A stretch of 64,000 nucleotides of DNA. Origin: Pseudobdellovibrionaceae bacterium. Its GTDB lineage: Bacteria; Bdellovibrionota; Bdellovibrionia; Bdellovibrionales; Bdellovibrionaceae. Positions 59,340 through 64,000 of the stretch are shown one piece after another. A program made the position numbers and the translations under genes. A model generated the notes under the pieces. The model was not told where the DNA came from and searched no databases. It worked only from the letters and a program-made list of their open reading frames with translations. Location: contig JAHBUV010000001.1 in the NCBI GenBank assembly GCA_019637915.1, positions 2,884,565-2,948,564 of the forward strand, read 5' to 3'. The first letter of the stretch is position 1. Every line of letters begins with the position of its first letter.

Positions 59340-60944
59340 TTGTCTTCAGATCGAAATAATCAGTCCTTTGTCGTCAAATCGGCGCTGAAGATGGCCTTTG
59401 GAACTCTTTCCAGCCGGGTGCTGGGGTTGGTGCGCGAGATGGCCTTCGCCGCCCTCTTTGACCGCGCCGTCACCGATGCCTGGATCGCCGCTTTCCGCCT
59501 GCCGAACCTGTTCCGGCGCCTGCTGGGGGAGGGCTCCCTCTCCGTGAGTTTCGTGCCGGTCTTCGTGGAGGCCCGGTTGCAGGATCCCGGGGCGAACGGG
59601 GGCGAAGGGGTGCGGGCGGCCAATCTGGCCAACGGCTTTTTCACCCTGCTCCTGGGATTTTTGACGGTGCTGACGGTGCTGGGGATTCTTTTCCCGGAGC
59701 CGATTCTGCAGATGGTGCTGGGCCCCCCCTACGTGGCGCAGACCGAGAAGTTCGAGCTCACGGTGCGCCTGGCGCGCATCATGTTCGGCTTCGTTTTCCT
59801 GATCAGTCTTTACGCCTACTTCATGGGGATCCTGAACGCCCTGGGGATTTACGGGCTGCCGGCCATGGCGCCGACCCTGTTCAACGTGGCGATGATCGTT
59901 TCGACCCTGCTGCCGCCGGCGTGGTTCCCGTCGCCCGGGGACGGGCTGGCGTGGGGGGTGATCGCCGGGGGCTTCCTGCAGATGGCGATCCTGGTGCCGG
60001 CCCTGGCGAAGCGCGGTTACCTGCCGAAACTGGCGTGGCCCTTCGGCAACAAGGACATCCGGCATGTCCTGCGCAACATGGTGCCGGGGCTGATCGGCCT
60101 CGGGCTGATCCAGGTGACGACCATCGTGAACATGCGTTTCGCGAGCGAACTCGGCGAGGGGCCGATCTCGTGGATCGCCTGGGCGGATCGTCTGCTGGAA
60201 TTGCCGCTGTCCCTGGTGTCGGTGAGCCTGGGCACGGCTTTGTTGCCGACGCTGTCGGGACTGTGGTCGCAGAAGCGCGCGCGCGAGATGTCGGACACGA
60301 TGAATTTCCTGCTGCGGCTGAATCTGTTCCTGTGCGTGGGCGCGGCGGCGGGTTTGTACGCCTTGTCCGGGCCGATCATTGAGCTGCTGTTCGAACGCGG
60401 CCGCTTCACCGCCGTCGACACGGCGGCGACGGCGGGCGTGCTGCAGATCTGGGCCCTGATCATGGTGCCCACGGCCTGCGTGCGGGTGCTGGCGCCATCG
60501 TACTACGCCATCAAGAACACCTGGTTCCCGGCGCTGGTGTCGGTGATCTGCCTGGTGGTGCACATCGTTTTGGCGCCGCTGCTGATGGCGCGCTGGGGCC
60601 TGACGGGGTTGAACAGCTCGTCGCTGCTGAGCTCGAGTTTGAACTTCGTTTTGCTGCTGAGTTTTTACGGATGGCTGGTCACGGGCTTCGCGTACGGCCG
60701 CGTTTTCCTGGCCTTCCTGAAATTCCTGGTGCCGGCGGCGGTGATGGTGGCGGGCCTGCAACTGTACTGGCCGCTGCGCGCGGCTTTGGGGGACTCGCTC
60801 TTCGCGAAGGTCTTCAGTCTGGTGGGCGCGGTGGTCGTGGGTGGATTTGTTTATGCCCTCGTCAGCCGCCTCCTGGGCCTCGAAGAATGGCATGGCACGG
60901 CCGAACGTCTCTTGGCGAAAGTCCGGCGCCGTCTGAAGCTCTAA
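59340..60944 (+). CDS. murJ: Lipid II flippase MurJ
   Basis: 534 residues from TTG 59340 (AAGGGGG upstream); an ATG at 59310 would add ten residues but lacks a ribosome site at proper distance. MurJ moves lipid II to the periplasm. Family motifs: SSRVLGLVREMAFAALFD, then AWIAAFRLPNLFRRLLGEGS and LSVSFVPVF. Fourteen hydrophobic helices are visible. Confidence 0.95.
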   Translation: MSSDRNNQSFVVKSALKMAFGTLSSRVLGLVREMAFAALFDRAVTDAWIAAFRLPNLFRRLLGEGSLSVSFVPVFVEARLQDPGANGGEGVRAANLANGFFTLLLGFLTVLTVLGILFPEPILQMVLGPPYVAQTEKFELTVRLARIMFGFVFLISLYAYFMGILNALGIYGLPAMAPTLFNVAMIVSTLLPPAWFPSPGDGLAWGVIAGGFLQMAILVPALAKRGYLPKLAWPFGNKDIRHVLRNMVPGLIGLGLIQVTTIVNMRFASELGEGPISWIAWADRLLELPLSLVSVSLGTALLPTLSGLWSQKRAREMSDTMNFLLRLNLFLCVGAAAGLYALSGPIIELLFERGRFTAVDTAATAGVLQIWALIMVPTACVRVLAPSYYAIKNTWFPALVSVICLVVHIVLAPLLMARWGLTGLNSSSLLSSSLNFVLLLSFYGWLVTGFAYGRVFLAFLKFLVPAAVMVAGLQLYWPLRAALGDSLFAKVFSLVGAVVVGGFVYALVSRLLGLEEWHGTAERLLAKVRRRLKL

Positions 60945-61041
60945 ACCCATCGGATCATCACATTCATGTTGTCAATGCGTGGCGTCTTTGAGCGCTCCCG
61001 GGTTGCTGCTAAAATTTTCAGCAGTCAATCAAGGAGGAGAG

Positions 61042-61473
61042 ATGGCAAAGCTATTGATGGCTTTTCTGGCGTGTTTTGTTTCCAGCGCCGCCCTGGCGGA
61101 TTACTCGGGCAACTGGAGAGGGGCGGGGCGGGCCCAAACCCAGGAGTGGCAATCCCGTTGCGACAGCATGGGTTTTCAGATCACCCATGAGAACAACCGC
61201 TTCAGCATCATTTCCGGCCGCGTTCAGTGCGGCGGCAACGAGATGAACTGGGATCCGATCTCGGCCCGGATCATCGGCAAGTCCCTGTATTACGGCATCA
61301 TCCGCGTCGGCACTTACGATGAGAACGGCGTGCACATCGACGCCGTCGACCCGCGCGACGGGATCCGCTACATCGTGGACGTGGTGAGAAACGGCCGTCA
61401 TCTGGTGTACCGGGAGAGCCGCTGGAGAAGGGGAGCCCAGCAGCTGGCGATGGAGGGAGTTCTCTACAAATAA
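61042..61473 (+). CDS. Small secreted beta-rich protein
   Basis: 143 residues from ATG 61042 (AAGGAGGAG upstream). Signal peptide ends AALA. The mature domain has two Cys (CDSMGF, VQCGG) that may form a disulfide, and a lipocalin-like strand pattern (NWRGAGRAQT at the start). Function unknown. Confidence 0.7.
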   Translation: MAKLLMAFLACFVSSAALADYSGNWRGAGRAQTQEWQSRCDSMGFQITHENNRFSIISGRVQCGGNEMNWDPISARIIGKSLYYGIIRVGTYDENGVHIDAVDPRDGIRYIVDVVRNGRHLVYRESRWRRGAQQLAMEGVLYK

Positions 61474-61477
61474 ACGA

Positions 61478-61521
61478 CCGGGATTCGGGTCTACCAGTTA
61501 ACCGGTATACCTGAATCCCGG
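61478..61521. terminator. Hairpin between convergent genes
   Basis: CCGGGATTCGGGT (61478-61490) pairs with 61509-61521 with one mismatch, and the inner TACC/GGTA extends the stem. No T run, so termination strength is uncertain. Confidence 0.6.
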
Positions 61522-61553
61522 AAGTTTACACCGGAATTCCGGTTGTTCGCTTC

Positions 61554-62189
61554 TTACTTTTCGGCCAGGCTCTGGTACTTGCTCATCTCTTTTTTCTGCT
61601 TGTCGACTTCTTTGCCCCAGCGGCCGACTTCGGCCTCGTAGCCTTTTTTCTTGTTGCGCCAGTCGCGCTCGTTGTTGAGCAGGCCTTTCAGGCGGGCGTC
61701 GGATTGGGCTTGCTGGTCGTTCAGGTCCTTGTCGCGGGCCTGCCAGCTCTGGCGCTCGGCCTGCACCTGCTGCACCTGGTTCTGGTAGGACTGGATGTTG
61801 GCTTCGCGCTTGGCGCGGTTCTCGCGGATCTTGGCGATCATGCCTTCCAGCTCCTGGGCCTTTTTCTCCTCAGTGGCGATCTTGCCCTGTTCCTCTTTGA
61901 TCATGGCGGCCAGGTCGGCCTCCTGCTTGTTCATCTTCTGCAGGGTGGCCTTGTTCTCCTTGGAGGCGTTCGCCACTTCGCGGGCTTGCTCCTCGGCCTT
62001 GGCGCGGGCGCGCACCACTTCGGTGATGTTCTTCTCGACGATGCCGAGGTTCTTCTTGTAGTCGTCGAGGTTCGCCTGCGCGTTGTCGACGTTGCCCTTC
62101 AGGCGCTCGAAGCCGGCGTCCGTGCGGTCGGCGGCCCGGGCGTTGAGCGCCAGACCGGTCACGAGGATCATCAAGAGCTGCGTTTTCAT
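61554..62189 (-). CDS. Periplasmic coiled-coil protein
   Basis: 211 residues from ATG 62189 (AAAGGAG upstream). Signal peptide ends NARA. The mature protein is almost wholly coiled coil, rich in Lys, Glu and Gln (about residues 30-200). It follows the TPR gene by 34 bases on the same strand. Such pairs appear beside envelope or motility machines in deltaproteobacteria; role here is not known. Confidence 0.75.
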   Translation of the reverse strand: MKTQLLMILVTGLALNARAADRTDAGFERLKGNVDNAQANLDDYKKNLGIVEKNITEVVRARAKAEEQAREVANASKENKATLQKMNKQEADLAAMIKEEQGKIATEEKKAQELEGMIAKIRENRAKREANIQSYQNQVQQVQAERQSWQARDKDLNDQQAQSDARLKGLLNNERDWRNKKKGYEAEVGRWGKEVDKQKKEMSKYQSLAEK

Positions 62190-62223
62190 AAAAACTCCTT
62201 TTTTCACCTTCAAAAAAAATCAA

Positions 62224-64000
62224 TCAGTGCGAGGCGACTTTTTCATCCGTCTGCGAGCAGACGTTCTTCAGCGACGAGCGGTAGTGGCCGACCTCGTCCT
62301 CCCAGATCTCGCCCTTGAAATCCCATTTCACCTTGCGCTCGTCGGAGGGCAGGCGCTTCTGCTCGGCGATCTTGGCGCCCGCCGATTGCGAACGCAGGTG
62401 CTCGCCGGCGCCGGCCAGGATCTCGTACTGCAGGACTTCGTTCTGTTCCAACACGTGGGTGAGCTCGGCCACCATGCTTTCCAGGCGCTTTTTCAGCGTC
62501 GTGGAGGCCTGGGCTTTCAGGCCGACCTTTTCCTTCTCGATGCGGGCGAAGGCGCGCGAACGGGCGTCCTTCATGAAGGTGCGGGCGCGCTTCGACAGGT
62601 CGTACTGCATCTTCAGGCCGGCGATGCGGCTCTCCAGCGAACCCAGGCGGACCTTGAGCTCGGCCTCGGAGCCTTTGCCGCCCGAACGCTGGTTCTTCAC
62701 CTTGTTCAGCTCGTCGCGGGCCTCGGCCTGCAGGCGCAGGAAGTCTTTTTCCTTCTGGATCAGCGTCAGGGTCGCCTTGTTGAAACGCTCGAGCTCGTCC
62801 TCGAAGTTGTTGATCGTGCCCTGGGCCTTCATGAACGACGGATGACGGGCGAGCTCGACGATGAAGGAGCGCGGCAGGCCGTCCACTTCGCGCAGGTCGG
62901 AGTTCTTCAGCCAGCTGCGGACCGTGTTGTAGTAGTCTTCCGGGGCTTTTTTCTCGCTGCGGTACTTCTGCAGGCGGCCGACCATGGGGCCGTAACGGCG
63001 CTTCAGGTTTTCCAGCACCTGCAAACCGTCGCCGTACTGGCACAGGTTCAGGTAGGCGACCGAGCGCACGGTGTAGGTTTCCGGCGCGAAGGCGTTCTTG
63101 AAGAAGTCCGTGTGCAGGGAGAACATGTTCCCGGCGGCCCCCTCGAAATCCTCCTTCAGGATCTGCGCCCAGGCCTGTTCCACCATGGCCTGCAGGAAGA
63201 GGGCGCTCGAGCGGTCCACTTGCAGGTAGGTGTCGTAAGCCTCCTGGTATTTGTTCTTCTGGAACTGGATGCGCGCCAGGGTCAGGGCGCCGATGGAGCG
63301 CAGGGAATTGTCCTTCGGGATCGTCTTCAGCATGATCTCGAGGTGCGTCTGCGCGCGGTCGATGTCGCCCGAACGGTACGCGGACAGGGCGCTGATCAGC
63401 AGGGCGTCGGCGCGGAACTTCGAGGTCTCGGGGATGAACTTCAGGGCGTCCTCCACCTGACCGAGGTTGCCGGCCTCGAGGAAGTACTTGGCGCGGTAGA
63501 AGTTGTAGGCGTCGTTCTTGTCGGTGTCGATCTCATGGCGTTCCACGAGCTCGGTGAGCTGCTTCATGTCGGAGAAATCGAGGGCCTCCACCTCGCGGGC
63601 GAGGGCCTCCACGGCCATCTTCGACCAGTCTTTTTTGTTCTCGAGGGCGATCTTCATCAGCGTCGAGCGGAATTCGCTGTGCAGGCCGAGCTGGCGGGCC
63701 GCCAGGGCGTAGCTGTAACGGGCTTCCGTCTGCACTTCCTTGTTGTCGAGGAGCTCGACCAGCAGGCCGAGGGCGATCTCCGGGTTCTTCTGGCGCTCGA
63801 GCAGGATCTGCGCCTCGAAGAGCTTGGCTTCGGCCACCGAGAAGGGGTCGAGCTTTTTGGTCTCGACCTGGGTGTCGGAAGTGACCGGATCCGGGATGAC
63901 TTTCAAGGGCGCCACCAGCGGGGCGGCCGTGTAGCTCTTGCCCGTGGTGAGGGTCTTCGCCGCCGTCGCCGGCGTGAAGAGATTCTTCAGCGCCTTGGCG
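62224..64000 (-). CDS. TPR-repeat protein, 5' end beyond the window
   Basis: 592 codons are present and the frame stays open to the window edge, so the start is missing. Tetratricopeptide-type helix pairs are spread over the visible N-terminal two thirds (ALGLLVELLDNKEVQTEARY, later ALTLARIQFQKNKYQEAYDT). A coiled coil follows (about 420-520), with a short Cys-containing end. It forms an operon with the coiled-coil gene. It may be an adaptor of an envelope complex, similar in style to gliding-motility TPR proteins, but that is a guess. Confidence 0.75.
   Translation of the reverse strand, partial: AKALKNLFTPATAAKTLTTGKSYTAAPLVAPLKVIPDPVTSDTQVETKKLDPFSVAEAKLFEAQILLERQKNPEIALGLLVELLDNKEVQTEARYSYALAARQLGLHSEFRSTLMKIALENKKDWSKMAVEALAREVEALDFSDMKQLTELVERHEIDTDKNDAYNFYRAKYFLEAGNLGQVEDALKFIPETSKFRADALLISALSAYRSGDIDRAQTHLEIMLKTIPKDNSLRSIGALTLARIQFQKNKYQEAYDTYLQVDRSSALFLQAMVEQAWAQILKEDFEGAAGNMFSLHTDFFKNAFAPETYTVRSVAYLNLCQYGDGLQVLENLKRRYGPMVGRLQKYRSEKKAPEDYYNTVRSWLKNSDLREVDGLPRSFIVELARHPSFMKAQGTINNFEDELERFNKATLTLIQKEKDFLRLQAEARDELNKVKNQRSGGKGSEAELKVRLGSLESRIAGLKMQYDLSKRARTFMKDARSRAFARIEKEKVGLKAQASTTLKKRLESMVAELTHVLEQNEVLQYEILAGAGEHLRSQSAGAKIAEQKRLPSDERKVKWDFKGEIWEDEVGHYRSSLKNVCSQTDEKVASH

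Overview
The window reads as a chromosomal segment of a Gram-negative bacterium, probably of the Bdellovibrionota or a related deltaproteobacterial lineage. That placement is an inference from gene content: outer-membrane lipoproteins, LptE beside HolA, many small secreted proteins, a TPR plus coiled-coil pair and CHASE3-type sensing. Two G+C-rich blocks of ordinary chromosome (about 1-13.0 kb and 53.1-64 kb) enclose about 40 kb of visibly lower G+C accessory DNA that ends beside a tRNA-Lys/tRNA-Glu pair.

Left chromosomal block (1-13.0 kb): 3' part of trhO, a terminator-ended stretch without a reading frame, a ribosome-hibernation factor, a PEBP-family protein lacking its middle, a DadA-like amino-acid dehydrogenase, yaeQ, a radical-SAM/SPASM enzyme, an ABC-F ATPase, an LCM-type methyltransferase, rnk, a frameshifted CHASE3 histidine kinase with a 15-bp tandem repeat next to its phospho-acceptor His, a GNAT-like protein and a small beta-barrel.

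Accessory region (about 13.0-53.06 kb): an MbfA-type ferritin/VIT1 iron exporter, a BlaI/M56 regulatory pair, a large serine recombinase with a repressor/Cro-like switch, and an archaeo-eukaryotic-type primase plus ATPase-helicase replication module. Then come an HEPN + PD-(D/E)XK gene pair with a predicted leaderless promoter, a stress cassette (two Hsp20-type proteins, HPF-like protein, SDR, hybrid kinase), a TIR gene with an upstream partner and a secreted nuclease lipoprotein. Next are a methylase-like gene, a tyrosine recombinase, and a three-gene operon of unknown protein + PLD nuclease + SF2 helicase. A RHH-YfbU regulator, surface lipoproteins, parAB and a PIN protein complete the region. 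No relaxase, type IV secretion or phage structural genes are visible, so this looks like an integrated plasmid- or satellite-like element, or two elements fused (two recombinase families), that carries several defence modules.

Right chromosomal block (53.07-64 kb): tRNA-Glu and tRNA-Lys, purA, a phosphoglycerate dehydrogenase/class V aminotransferase pair, lptE-holA, a PilZ protein, rpsT with a UUG start, murJ and a periplasmic coiled-coil/TPR pair.

Main points for follow-up: (1) the unknown-PLD-helicase operon and the duplicated junction that flanks it; (2) the HEPN/PD-(D/E)XK operon; (3) the TIR operon; (4) a conserved structured leader with a GNRA hairpin in front of two unrelated genes at the two ends of the island; (5) a structured leader before the membrane-anchored Hsp20 gene.
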